Under the pieces are notes generated by a model. The model saw nothing but the letters and a program-made list of their open reading frames with translations, was not told where the DNA came from and ran no database searches. The translations under genes and the position numbers were made by a program. From NCBI GenBank assembly GCA_036250225.1, contig JAPZLL010000023.1:1-64000 (forward strand): a stretch of DNA of 64,000 nt, given 5' to 3'. This document shows positions 24,279 to 35,005 of the stretch, in pieces (within the stretch, counting starts at the first letter, position 1; every line of letters starts with the position of its first letter). This stretch comes from Cercophora sp. LCS_1. Taxonomy: Eukaryota; Ascomycota; Sordariomycetes; Sordariales; Lasiosphaeriaceae.

Positions 24279-24945
24279 ATGAACTTCCCCGGTGCGGGCA
24301 CGCCTGGTGCAAACCCGGGCTTCAACCCCAACGACCCCAACGTCAAATGGGTGCGTCAACCAAACCCCGCGACGCTGATACTCTCTGAACCGAGAGAGCT
24401 AACACGTCGATGTCCTTCTAGCTTACCAATGCAATGGAATCATGCTACGCAAAAACAGCCATGTCAGGAGTCGCTGGTTTCGGTCTCGGCGGTCTCTTTG
24501 GCATGTTTATGGCCTCGGTATATTATACCTTATCCCCACCTCCCCTTCCTCTTCTGATGTCCCGTTTGGTATCTCTGACATGATGCGATTCAAACAGATG
24601 GCATACGACACACCCTACCACACCGCAGGCGCGACCAATACCCCCGTTAGCTCCCTCCCGTGGAAACAGCAGCTCAAGGTCGGCTTCAAGGATATGGGCT
24701 CGCGCTCGTGGAGCACGGCCAAGAACTTTGGCATGGTTGGCGCGCTGTTTAGCGGTATCGAGTGCGGTATTGAGGGTCTGAGGGCCAAGAACGATATGGG
24801 CAATGGTGTGGCGGCTGGGTGTTTGACGGGTGCGATCCTGGCGAGGAACGGTGGGCCGCAGGCGGCGGCAGTCGGGTGTGCGGGTTTTGCGGCGTTTAGT
24901 GCGGCGATTGATGCCTGGATGAGGATGCCTAAGGAGGAGGATTGA
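24279..24945 (+). CDS. tim22: Mitochondrial import inner membrane translocase Tim22
   Basis: Predicted 171 aa from three exons: 24279-24350, 24422-24517 and 24598-24945. After a Pro/Gly/Asn-rich N end, the Tim17/Tim22/Tim23 domain shows ESCYAKTAMSGVAGFGLGG (first membrane segment), then KNFGMVGALFSGIECGIEG and GNGVAAGCLTGAILARNGGP, with Gly-rich membrane helices. It forms the twin-pore channel of the TIM22 complex, which inserts carrier proteins into the inner membrane. The conserved cysteines (in ESCY and GCAGF) that form the Tim22 disulfide in yeast are present. Length and exon phases fit the family. Confidence 0.95.
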
Positions 24946-25447
24946 GAGGGTGGCCAGAAAGGGGTTTGGGGCGAGGGTATTGTATACGATGATTGTGTAT
25001 AAACATGTACGACGGATGGGTGAACAAGGCATGGCAACCGGCGTTTTTGGGGAAATGTATGCTGGGGGATATTTGGGGTGGGCATTTTTGGGCCGGATGT
25101 TCCCCTTGGAAATGTTGTACTGTTGGTTTTGGATGGGTGTAGAAGAAGCATAGATGTGTGTGCGGAGTATCCCTACTTAATCAAGTCAACCGGGGTTGAG
25201 ATCGTGGCCTATATGCTCGACAATGTCAAATTCTCTGGTGTTCCCTGTCTGATTTGGTTGTCTTATATGCCCTTCGTTCTATGTCGTGGTATAAACAATT
25301 CCCGCTCAAACATATGCCAAACGCAAAAAAACCAGCTTCACATTAGACTAGGGTGTTGCGACTTGGCAGTTGAACAGGTGTAAAGAACACCACTTTGAAT
25401 GCCCTTGCAATCTACGTGGTCCTGTTTTCCAGCTCCCATTGCTGACC
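24946..25447. other. Intergenic, convergent 3' regions
   Basis: 502 bp between the ends of tim22 and prp45. Nothing beyond 3' untranslated sequence was recognised. Confidence 0.6.
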
Positions 25448-27315
25448 TCATTCATCGTCATCCTCCTCTACCTTTGTCCGCTTAGACTGCCTGGATTCGC
25501 CTTCCCCAAGTCCATATCCCCTCTTCGATGATGAACTCTGTTCCACCTGTGATAGGAACTGGTCTACATTAAAGGGATCGGCCACGTCCTTCTCGAACTG
25601 GACAGGCCCTTCGCGCGCCTCGGCCTCTTCGGTGCCCTTGAATTTCCCCCGACCAAGCGCCTCGCCGAATTTATTGCTCTTCTGAATGCGTGCCATCTCC
25701 TCATCACCGTCGTCGTCGTCCGCTGCGTTAGCCCTTGGTCGGTAAATACTGCTGATGGCGTCTTGCGCGGCAAAGAGCGGCTTGTCGTAAGGGTTGTCTT
25801 CGTTGAAACCGCTGTCAAAGCCGCTTGACTGGTTGAACAGCCTCGAGTCGTACATTGCCTCGCCAGTTTGTGTAGGCTTCGCAAGGCCGAGGGCAATCTT
25901 CTCCGAGATGTCGCGGTTCATCTCCCGAGCCATAACCTGGGCTCTCCTCTCAGCACCCATGCGGGACTGTCGAAGTTTCCGTTCCTCCTCCCGTTGCTTG
26001 TCTCTGCGGGCCTCTCTTCTCTCTCGCTCCGAATCATCGCTTTCTGAGCCCGACTCGGATCTGCTGTAAGAGCCAGAGCGTGACCTGGACCCGGACCGCG
26101 ACCTCCTGCGTCCGCCTGTTCTCTCTGCTCGCGCTTGTTGCGCCAGCTGCCGTAGATTTTCCTCCTTCTGGGCCCTCTCCTTCTCTGCCAGCCGCTGCTG
26201 CATCATCGCTCTCTGCCTGACCTCTTCTCGCGCATGTCTGTCCGCCATAAACAGCGCCTCGGAAAACTGAGCAAACTTGTCGTTGATTTGAACATCTTGC
26301 AAGCCACGGCCGTCGGCGGCGAGTCTCTTGTCGAGAGGCACTGTGAACCCCTTTGGGTTTTTCCACAGCGAGACAGTGGGCGCTGCCTTTCGGTTAACGG
26401 TCATTCTCTCCTGCAAGTCTAGACAATACTCACGAATACGCCATGCCTCCTGGTCCTCCGCAGTCAGTTTCCTTGGAGGGGAATGCATGACCGGAGGAGG
26501 AGGTGTAGGTGGCCCTCTTGGGATCTTCTTGTGCTTGAACTTGGGTGGCTCCATGGGATCTGGAACACCATCAGTAATGCGAAACAACTAATCCTTTTCG
26601 AAGTACTGACCCCTCTGCTTTTCCACGATCTTCATAATCCGATCCTGTTTCTTGGAGGTGTCTCCCATCTGTGCCGACGGTGTGTAGCGCACAAAGGTTG
26701 GATCCCTTCTGCCGCCAACATTGACGTTCTTGGGCTTCTGCGCGGCCACAGCTCCGCTCACCAAAGCCTCGAGCGCCTTCTTCGTTCGCTCCGCCGTCGC
26801 CGCGACCTCATCCTGGCTCGGCCGCGACAGGTCAAGATCGCCAGCCTCGGCTCGTTGCCGTAGCGGGATCAGATCCTTAAAAGACGTATGGATGACTCTA
26901 TCGTTAGAATGTCCTTGTCGTGCAATCGCGGAATAGTCCACCTTCCCCTCGACGTCGACCTGGACAGCCAGCGCGTTCGAAGTCGACGAGGTGCCTTTGC
27001 CCCAGACGTATTGCGCGACGGGAATTTCTGGAAACGCGCCGCCATCGCCGAAATCCTCGGGGCCACGGGGTCGCCATCCTGCTCGGTTCGGGTACTCAGG
27101 TGGTCCAGAGCGCTGTAAATGGTGAGTGTCAGCCGCGTTTTTTTGAGAGTGCAAGACGCGACGATTTGACGCACCTTCACGACCAGTTGTGTCTGATCAA
27201 GCTCGCCAGCGCCGACAATTCTCGGCCCTCGCTGTTGGGCCTTTTGTTCATCGTGCTCGGCGCCATACTTCGGTTTCGGAAGCGCTTGCGAAAGGCCAGC
27301 TGCTATCGAGGTCAT
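25448..27315 (-). CDS. prp45: Pre-mRNA-processing protein 45 (SNW1/SKIP)
   Basis: Predicted 567 aa from four exons: 27315-27175, 27112-26611, 26559-26434 and 26382-25448. The N terminus MTSIAAGLSQALPKPKY is typical of the fungal protein. The SNW domain includes GPPEYPNRAGWRPRGPEDF, YSAIARQGHSNDRVIHTSFK, KIPRGPPTPPPPVMHSPPRK and, across the last junction, AWRIPPTVSLWKNPKGFTVP. A basic, Ser-rich region follows (RSRSGSRSRSGSYSRSESGS) and an acidic end. Known role: a scaffold in the activated spliceosome (Prp19-associated) and a transcription coregulator in the nucleus. Intron 3 (26433-26383, 51 nt) is in frame and stop-free; splicing is preferred because it creates the conserved AWRIPP block. 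Confidence 0.96.
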
Positions 27316-27814
27316 GGTCGCGGATCAATGTGTTCGGTCGTTCGTTCAACAAGGCTACGACGGGAATGTATGAGAGTGGGGACCGCCTGGAGGAAAAGTT
27401 CCAGGTTGCAGCGGCTGCCAGCCACCTGATGACACAAGCGAACGGCCCGTCACGGTGCACGAGCCTTATCAGTGGCTTATCGATTGCCCGCCGAGACTGT
27501 GCCCCTGAAATCATGGAGCTTCATCGGCGCGAACTGGCCATTATTTTCGGGCGCAAATGACAACAAAAGATGGATTACAACACAGTTGTAGCATTATAAC
27601 ATCCCGTCAATCGATACATATTGGTGGCACGCTGAAACCAATGCTAAAAAATTCGTCACACCCGTAAACCCAAACAGGGGAGTCCCTTTGAAACCTCCCC
27701 TGCCAACCTGAAGCCAGCCATCCCTATGATACACCATATGCAAGACCAGCCCTCATTGTGTAAGACGCCTGGCAAAAATCCCACACCTTTTGGAGCACCG
27801 AAAGACGACACCTT
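27316..27814. other. Intergenic, 5' of prp45
   Basis: 499 bp between two minus-strand genes. It should contain the prp45 promoter and the 3' region of the p24 gene. Nothing else was seen. Confidence 0.6.
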
Positions 27815-28624
27815 TCATACGTAGCCCTTCCTCGCGCCCTATGATTCCAACTGTCAGCTTCCGACGAATCAGAAGACCGCAAAATGCGCTTACCTGGAAG
27901 AAGAACCGGACAATGAACACTTGCAGAGCTCCCATAGCAACGATCAGCGCAATCTGGATGAAGCTGAAGTTGATGATCCTCTTCTCGGTGCTTCGGACCG
28001 TGCTGAAGTTGCGGTTCTCACGGGTTCGGAAATACTTCTGGTTTCGAGTAATAGTCGAGAGTTGACCAGAGATCTTGAACAGTGATTCTTCGAGCGCGGA
28101 TGTCTGCTCGGGCGATGTCCCCTTCTTCGCCGGAAGATTGACCCGTGCCTCGTTCTCGACCTAGTTTGTCCGCATCAGTCCACTGTCCTCCTCGATCATC
28201 TACGCGGACGAAGCTTACAGCAATCTCAAAGTCGACGAATTTCTCGGCAAAGGTGCTCATCTCGTTGTTGAAGCAGAATTTGTACTCGCCGGGCTCGTTG
28301 GCAGTGAAGACAAAATCGCCCTGGCGCTCCTTCTGGCCGTCCATAATGTACTTGCCATTCGGGCCGGTGACTTCGTAGTCGATATCGAATGCGCCGCCGG
28401 ATTGAACCTACGAAGAGGTTTGTCAGCAATTGGATCACATATCGTTGTGCAGCCAAAGCGGGTGTGCGCACTGCGAAGTAGAAGGCGATCTTCTCGCCCC
28501 TGGCCTTGGTCGCTGTGTAGAAGCAAGCCTTCTCATGGGGCTGCAGCTTGTACGTCAGCGCCGTCGCCGAAACATGAGCGGCCATGCAGGCCAGAAGGCC
28601 AAAAGATATTAATGGGAGCTGCAT
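27815..28624 (-). CDS. p24 family (emp24/gp25L) ER-Golgi cargo receptor
   Basis: Predicted 210 aa from four exons: 28624-28472, 28407-28219, 28160-27894 and 27838-27815. A signal peptide (MQLPLISFGLLACMAAHVSA) precedes a GOLD domain with its two Cys, in KACFYT and YKFCFNNE. A coiled-coil stem is followed by one membrane helix (INFSFIQIALIVAMGALQVF). The last exon codes only the short cytosolic end GARKGYV. The tail has a di-Phe motif (RFFFQ) expected to bind COPII, and no classic KKxx COPI signal. p24 proteins form hetero-oligomers that cycle between ER and Golgi and load GPI-anchored and other cargo. The subclass (Emp24, Erv25 or Erp) is not certain. Confidence 0.93.
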
Positions 28625-29220
28625 TTTGGCGTTGTGTTGTTGTTTTGCGATCCGTCGATGCAGACTTGGGTGTGCTCTTCAGGACAGCTCACGAAGTCGC
28701 GAACAAGCAAACGCCAATCGAAACGGCTTAGCTGGACTTTTGGCGGAACATTGAAAATTCCAGGCCGCCCAGGCCAGCCAATGGTGGAGTCTCCAACCGC
28801 AGCTTGGCTCGGGCTTCTATAGACCCACCGTCACAGTCATGACAGGGGTCCGGGGGCGAGCTCCGAGAACGATTAGGTGGGTGACATCAACGTTTGACGT
28901 CTCGACAACGACGGAACTTGGTTCCAACCCGCCAAGATCTTTGCCGTGGTATGACATGAACATCAAGACGGGCGTGTGCGCGTCTGGCGTTTCTTTCAAC
29001 TCTACAATTCTTGCAAGTCAGATATATTTCTACACAGTTTTTCTTATGTAAGTTCTCGTGAAGCTCGGGTCAGAATCCCCTACAGGACTTAAGCTGGCAT
29101 CCACATGAAACCAAGCCTATGACTTCATCGAGTCCCAGCTTGCTTTGACAGCATCATTGGTATAACCCAGCTTTCCTATCGCGTATCTGAGTGCTCTGAA
29201 AAAGGAGCATTCTGTTCGAA
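28625..29220. promoter_or_regulatory. Bidirectional promoter region p24/PhoD
   Basis: 596 bp between divergent starts. It contains a CCAAT box at 28778-28782. No other gene was seen. Confidence 0.6.
28778..28782 (+). promoter_or_regulatory. Candidate CCAAT box
   Basis: CCAAT in the context GGCCAGCCAATGGTGG lies about 155 bp before the start of the p24 gene on the opposite strand. Its flanks suit the HAP/CBF complex. Pentamers also occur by chance. Confidence 0.35.
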
Positions 29221-31193
29221 ATGGCGACGACACAGACCAAGGTCGCAACGGCCTCATCAATCGCCCTGAGAGCTCTAAGTTACTTCTTCCTACGATGGGT
29301 ACGGAATCCAGTTTCAGTGTTTGGGCTGCCCAGATCTGACACCTATGCATAGGCGCTCCTACCCATCATACCGACTCTGGTGTTCACTCTCTTTGCAGTT
29401 TATGTACCCTCGTTTATCTGGGGCTATCTCAACGACCCTGAGTACGTGATCGTGGACGAAATTGACGTGGCCGTCACCGAAACCATCAAAGAGGACTCTC
29501 CCGACGATGGGGGAGTGATCGAAGACGGCCATTCTGAGCCCAATGTCGTTGTTGGCAAGGTCGCAATCCAAGAAACGATTTCAGTCGAGGATAAACCGCT
29601 GAAGCCACTGCGGACGCTACTTACCGGCGCGCCCAATCCGCGAAGCCTTGCCCTCTCAGCGCTTACACTCTTGCTCAACGGTCTACTCGTTGGTTTCGTC
29701 GCAGATAGGCTCTACCAAGAACATCGCTATACCGTCAATGACCTCTCCTTCGTCAGATTGGGTTACGTCTCGGAGAACGATGCCAAGCTTTTGATTCGGG
29801 AGCCTGACCAGGCGAAGATGCCGGTGACGGTGGAAATCCGCATCAAGGATCCCCAGCCACCCTTTGACAACCCTCTTTGGCAATCCGCCGGTGGAGTGAG
29901 ATGGACCAACAACGAGACGGATTATACGGCCGTTCTCACGGTTCCTCTCCGACACTCCAAGCGGCGGACATACGAGTGGCGAACATCAAACAACCACACA
30001 GGCGAATTCACGACACCCGCTCCGGTTGGCCATGCTGACGAGACTCGCGAAGGTCCATTTACCTTTATTTCGACATCGTGTATTGTGAGTCGCCTGCCAT
30101 ACAACCCGCTGGATCACCCCCTTTCTATCCCGGGTATGCATCACCTCGCCAATGTTTTGCCATCGCTCGGAGCCCAGTTCATGCTCTTCCTCGGAGACTT
30201 TATCTATGTGGATGTTCCACGATGGTGGGGCAAGAATGTCGAGGATTACCGACAGAAATATCGCCAAGTGTACGCATCTCCAGAATGGCAGGCGGTCGGG
30301 CAGAACCTGAGCTGGATCCACGTCATCGACGACCACGAAATTGCCAACGACTGGTCTGCGAACTCAACGGGAGTCTATAAAACTGCCGTTGACCCGTATC
30401 GTCACTACCATGTTGCTGCAAATCCTCCTCTAGCTAAGAAAGCCGGGGCCAGCGTTGCTCGCTCAGGGGCAACTTACTTTGAATTTACACAAGGCCCGGC
30501 TAGTTTCTTTCTGCTTGATGCTCGTTCATACCGCTCCAGTAACAAGCTCCCAGCGTCTCAGGAGAACAAGACAATGCTTGGGCCCGAGCAGCTGGAAGAC
30601 TTCATCGCTTTCCTCAACCGGCCAGAGCCCAAGGGGGTCAACTGGAAGATTGTGGCCTCCTCCGTGCCATTTACCAAAAACTGGAGGGTCAATACCAGAG
30701 ATACCTGGGGCGGATTTCTTTCGGAACGCAGGCAAATCCTCGAAGCCATGTGGGACGCTGCAAGCCGGGGCGTCGGCGTGGTCGTGTTGTCCGGCGACAG
30801 GCACGAGTTTGCCGCCACAAAGTTCCCTCCTCCCATTGATTCAAAGTGGCCTGAGACAGCCACCGTGTGGGAATTTTCCGCGAGCCCTCTCTCCCAGTTC
30901 TACTCTCCAATTCCCAGTTACAGACAGACTGATAGCGAGGACGTGAAAATCAAGTGAGTCTCTGAAGTCTTTCAGACAGCCATCCGGAGTTGCTAACCAT
31001 CGATAGATACATCAATAAGGGTAACTCGAAATTCGGGGCCATCACAATCGAAAATCTGGAGGAGGGTGGCCAGAGCAGTCTAAAGTATCGTCTATTTGTC
31101 GACGGTGTTGAGGCGTGGAATACCGTTGTCTTGTCCCCTCCTAACACCGAGGAGAAATCCGGTGGGTCTTTTTGGTCCAAATTGATCGGTTAA
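29221..31193 (+). CDS. PhoD-like membrane metallophosphatase
   Basis: Predicted 621 aa from three exons: 29221-29298, 29353-30953 and 31007-31193. The start was set upstream because exon 1 completes the first membrane segment: FLRWALLPIIPTLVFTLFAV spans the junction. A second hydrophobic stretch (LALSALTLLLNGLLVGFVAD) lies near residue 125. The PhoD-type catalytic domain follows, with MLFLGDFIYVDVPRWWGKNV, IHVIDDHEIANDW and VVVLSGDRHEFAATKF as metal-binding motifs. PhoD enzymes are phosphodiesterases/alkaline phosphatases. The fungal substrate is not known to me; two membrane anchors place it in an internal membrane or the plasma membrane. All visible metal-ligand motifs are intact. Confidence 0.92.
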
Positions 31194-31534
31194 GCTATCA
31201 CATCGCACGTCCCAGAGGGTGGAACTTTGTTTCGCTTGGTTAAACAGAGGGGCCTTGCGCTAGTCCCACAAACCGGTTGGAAAGTTGGGGAAATATGTGT
31301 GAAGATATTATCTGGATTTTGGTCATATAAATCTGTGGCTTAGACGGAAAGATGCAAGATGGGAGGGCTGGGCTGGGCTAGGGGTTGTGGAGTTGGTATG
31401 AGGAAGGATTTGGCGCGTACTTCAGCCCGAGTCACGGGTTATTAGAATCCGTAGATTATACTCGGCGCGTCGGAAATTGACTTGGTTCATTACTGTTACC
31501 GTAGCTACGGGCTATCCCAAGAGTGCTGCCCTGT
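31194..31534. other. Intergenic, convergent 3' regions
   Basis: 341 bp between the ends of the PhoD-like and SDR genes. Only a small G-rich run (GGGCTGGGCTAGGGG near 31368) stands out. Confidence 0.6.
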
Positions 31535-32601
31535 TCAGGGGGCACAGTAACCACCGTCAACGGTGAGGTCGATGCCAGTCGTGTATGACGAAGCGTCAGA
31601 TGCCAAGTAAAGATAGGCACCCTTGAGTTCATTTGTTTCCCCCTCACGTCTATTGCAGGGAGAGCTGATTAGCCTTGTCTGGAGTCGGTACCACCGTTGC
31701 CACTCACCCCATCGGAATCTTGTCATGCCATGCCCTCTTGATGTCAGGCGAGCAAAAGTTTGAGATTTCGGTCTTGATATAGCCTGGAGAGATCGAATTG
31801 GACCTAGCGAAACCGACCCATTCAACTGCCAGTGACTTGCAGAGATGGATAACAGCAGCCTTGGACTATAGTGTGATTCATGTTAGTTCTCGATATGTCT
31901 GTGCATACATAACGCCGGGTAAGTTGAGGCTCTTACAGCATTGTACGCGGCCTGGAGTTGCGGAATGTTGGCAATGTGCCCACTGATACTCGCGGTGGCA
32001 ATGAAGCTGCCATACGTATAGCCTTCGAGTTTCTGACCGTCGACTGTGGTGCCCTCTTGTTTCTGTCTTCTCCAGTGGAGACCAGCGGCTCGAGCACAGT
32101 AGAAGACGCCATCCACGTTGGTGGTCATTACCTTCTTGTAGCTCTCCACCTTGCCATCAAGGGCCGGTCCTTCCTCCCAGGTGATACCCGAATTTGCAAC
32201 AAAGATGTCCAGTCGGCCGTTGAACTCGGCCACGATCTGATCAACGGCAGCCTGAACAGCGTCATAAGAATTCACATTGACTTGATATGCCTTGCCTAGA
32301 ATAAATATCAGCACCTATAAAGACGTAGGAGAGTTGGAAGCAGACACCACATACACTTGACACCATACGTCTGCTCGATTTCAGCCGCCCTTGCAACGGC
32401 AATCTTGTTGCTGTTGTACCATATCGCCACGTTGGCGCCGGCCTCGGCGAAACCTTGTGCAATGGCGAGACCGATGCCAGCCGCGGCACCAGAGATGATG
32501 GCCGTCTTGCCCTTCAGAGAGAACAGGGGCAGCACACGGTCCGCCGCCGGTGCCACCGTGTTATTGTGAACGAATTTGCCATCCTTCATGTTCTCTGCCA
32601 T
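31535..32601 (-). CDS. Short-chain dehydrogenase/reductase, sugar-reductase-like
   Basis: Predicted 292 aa from four exons: 32601-32355, 32295-31937, 31865-31708 and 31649-31535. It is a classical SDR: nucleotide-binding TAIISGAAAGIGLAIAQGF, then VANSGITW (the NNAG-equivalent), the catalytic Ser in FIATASISG, and YNASKAAVIHLCKSLA giving the Tyr-x3-Lys pair across an exon junction. It ends with GIDLTVDGGYCAP, typical of the family. Closest in style to fungal L-xylulose, sorbose or mannitol-type reductases (NADP-linked); the substrate is not settled by sequence. An N-terminal extension of about 25 residues precedes the Rossmann fold. Start at 32601 is the first ATG in frame. Confidence 0.92.
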
Positions 32602-33618
32602 GGTCACGAACGGCGTATGTGTCGGCTTCAATGGGGCTCTCGGTTACAGAGACAAAGTCAAACAGGAAGCAGAGAGTCCGGGAATACCTGACCGGAAAGC
32701 CGGGCTTGCGAGATGAGGGACCATGTCATCTACTTCTTATATCAAGCTTCCTAAGCTACGGTACCGGCCCGTTACTTCCTGTCGTCGGAGCTGCATGCCG
32801 GCCTTACAATGGTGCCAACGAGCCAGCCCAAGCCAACGCACTGCAGTGCATCGTGATGGCACCCGGCGGACCAGACAGCTTCTTCCAATAGCCTTGTCGA
32901 ATTCCCAGGACAACGAGGGGTAGACTGCGGGGACTACCCCGTATCGTTGGCGAGTCTAGTGAGAGCTACTTACCTCCGTTACGGAGCATAGATCTTAGTG
33001 TGTCGCCGGCACGACGGAATAATCGACATGCAATGAAACGCGATATTTATGCGTCTACAAAACTCATATATATCAGCGGTGGGTATCATAAGAGGGTCCC
33101 AATAAGAGGCTTGTTTCCCGGGCTATCTTTATTTTCTGCAATGGCTTTTTGTCTATTGTTTTGTCGGGAAGTTATCACCACAGTCCTTGGAAAAGAGGGA
33201 GAGAGGGGCAACACAGCCGCAATCAACACGACTTTAGCCCCACCACCCCTCCCCCTGAGCCGAGGGGCAGACTGCTTGGGAACGAGGATGACCCCGCCAC
33301 AAAGATCCTCCCGAAACCCTGGAAAATACCTTACCCCCCTTTACCAAACAACCAAGCCCGTCCCGCCAACCCGCTGGGAAGGATTGCTGCTGACTGACTC
33401 TCCAGCAAGCCCCATGCCCCATGCTGTTGTGTGCCGCGCCGAGGGAAGGCCCGGGAATTGAACTGGAACCGCAAACACGTGTACCGTAACACCCGCGAAC
33501 ACCCTCCTCCCCCTCCAAAGGGGCAACCTCAACAAATAGTTCAAGAGAGAGCTATCTCCCCGCGTCTCGTCACAACCTCACTCGGGCCCCCTTCTGACAA
33601 GATCCCCTTGCTCGACCC
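32602..33618. promoter_or_regulatory. Divergent intergenic region SDR/FAD1
   Basis: 1.0 kb between divergent starts. No conserved open frame. CT-rich and C-rich stretches (33236-33260, 33480-33530) precede the FAD synthase start. Confidence 0.55.
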
Positions 33619-34739
33619 ATGGCAGACGCCGAAATGATGCAAGATGGGCCCCGCGTGAACGGAGTCGCAAAGACGGCCTCGGCATCCGGTGCGCCCCGCG
33701 CCGCACCCCCAACACCGCCGTCCCCAACCCGCTACACACGGTCCCTTCCCGAGATATGCTATGTGTTGCGCCGCAAGGTGACGGACTTTTTGGCCGAGCA
33801 GCCCTCGGGGCCGGGTCTGGTGCGGGACACGCAGGAACAAGCCCGGATAGCAATGGGCGTCATCGAAGAGGCTCTGAACCGCTACGGGTACGCAGCCTCC
33901 CCTTTTGCACCATTGTAATAACACAAAAAACTAAACCCCCTCATTCCAGGCCAGACGAAGTCTCCCTAGCCTACAACGGCGGCAAAGACTGCCTCGTCCT
34001 CCTGGTCCTCATCCTCGCCTGCCTCCCTGCCCTCCTCCCTCCATCCGCCGCCTCGATACCCACCGTCCCGGCCCCGGTCCCGGTCCCGGTCCCGGTTGCA
34101 GTCCCTGTCCAAGGCTCAAAACAACAACAGCAACGACCGGACCTCCCGTCCAAACTCCCCTCCGAAACTACCATCCCCGCCCCCGCCGACTCGTCCCCGC
34201 AGCCTCTGCAAGCCATCTACATCGCCCCTCCGGACCCATTCCCCGAAGTCGAGGACTTTGTAGCCACCTCCACCCAAGAATACAACCTCGATCTCGTCCG
34301 CTACGCTCTGCCCATGCGACGAGCGCTGGAGGCGTACATAGGAGACCGGCCCAGCGTGCGGGCCATATTCATGGGGACGCGGCGGACGGATCCGCATAGC
34401 GAGTTTTTGGAGCACTTCAGTCCCACGGATGCGGATTGGCCGCAGCTTATGCGCGTGAATCCGTTGATTGACTGGCATTATGCTGAGATCTGGACGGTGA
34501 GTTTTTGATAAGCATTTGTTTACTTGACGTCAGGGGACTAAACGGGAAACAAACAGTTCATTCGGCATCTCGAGCTTTCGTTTTGCTGTCTCTACGATAG
34601 GGGGTTCTCTTCGCTTGGCGGTATGACGAACACGAGGCCGAACCCGGCGCTCGCGCTGGATGTGGAGAAAAAGACCTTCCGGCCGGCGTATGAGCTTGTG
34701 AGGGACGACGAGGAGAGATTGGGGAGGGATAGTAGGTAG
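33619..34739 (+). CDS. fad1: FAD synthase (FMN adenylyltransferase)
   Basis: Predicted 332 aa from three exons: 33619-33887, 33950-34496 and 34557-34739. It is a PAPS-reductase-type PP-loop enzyme (FMN + ATP to FAD + PPi), cytosolic or partly mitochondrial in fungi. Motifs: VSLAYNGGKDCLVLLVLIL (PP-loop, near residue 97), IFMGTRRTDPHS, MRVNPLIDWHYAEIWT and LYDRGFSSLGG at the junction with exon 3. A low-complexity block of about 57 residues (119-175), with a PAPVPVPVPVAVPV repeat and a QQQQ run, sits between the PP-loop helix and LQAIYIAPPDPFPEVEDFV. It is coded by CCGGTC repeats near 34070-34096 and lengthens a loop that is short in yeast Fad1. Confidence 0.94.
34525..34532. promoter_or_regulatory. 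CRE palindrome inside fad1 intron 2
   Basis: A perfect TGACGTCA palindrome lies in the second intron of the FAD synthase gene. bZIP factors bind this site, but its intronic place makes a role doubtful. Confidence 0.2.
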
Positions 34740-35005
34740 AACTGGACGGGGCTGACATTGTTTGAGGTTGTCGGTTTTGCGGATAAGAAGAGGTGTATGT
34801 TGTGGCAATGTCTGGGCTTTTTTTTTTTTGTGGAAAGCATGCAGGATAGAAAGCATAGAAAGAGCGAATCGGCGTTATCGAGAGAGCATTGGGGTTTCCC
34901 GCTATACTGAACACGAAAGAGACAGGCTGAATATAAAAAGTGATCCGACCTCAGACAGACGTGGCATAACTTATTGCAACAGCTCGACGGGTCCAAAATC
35001 ATTGA

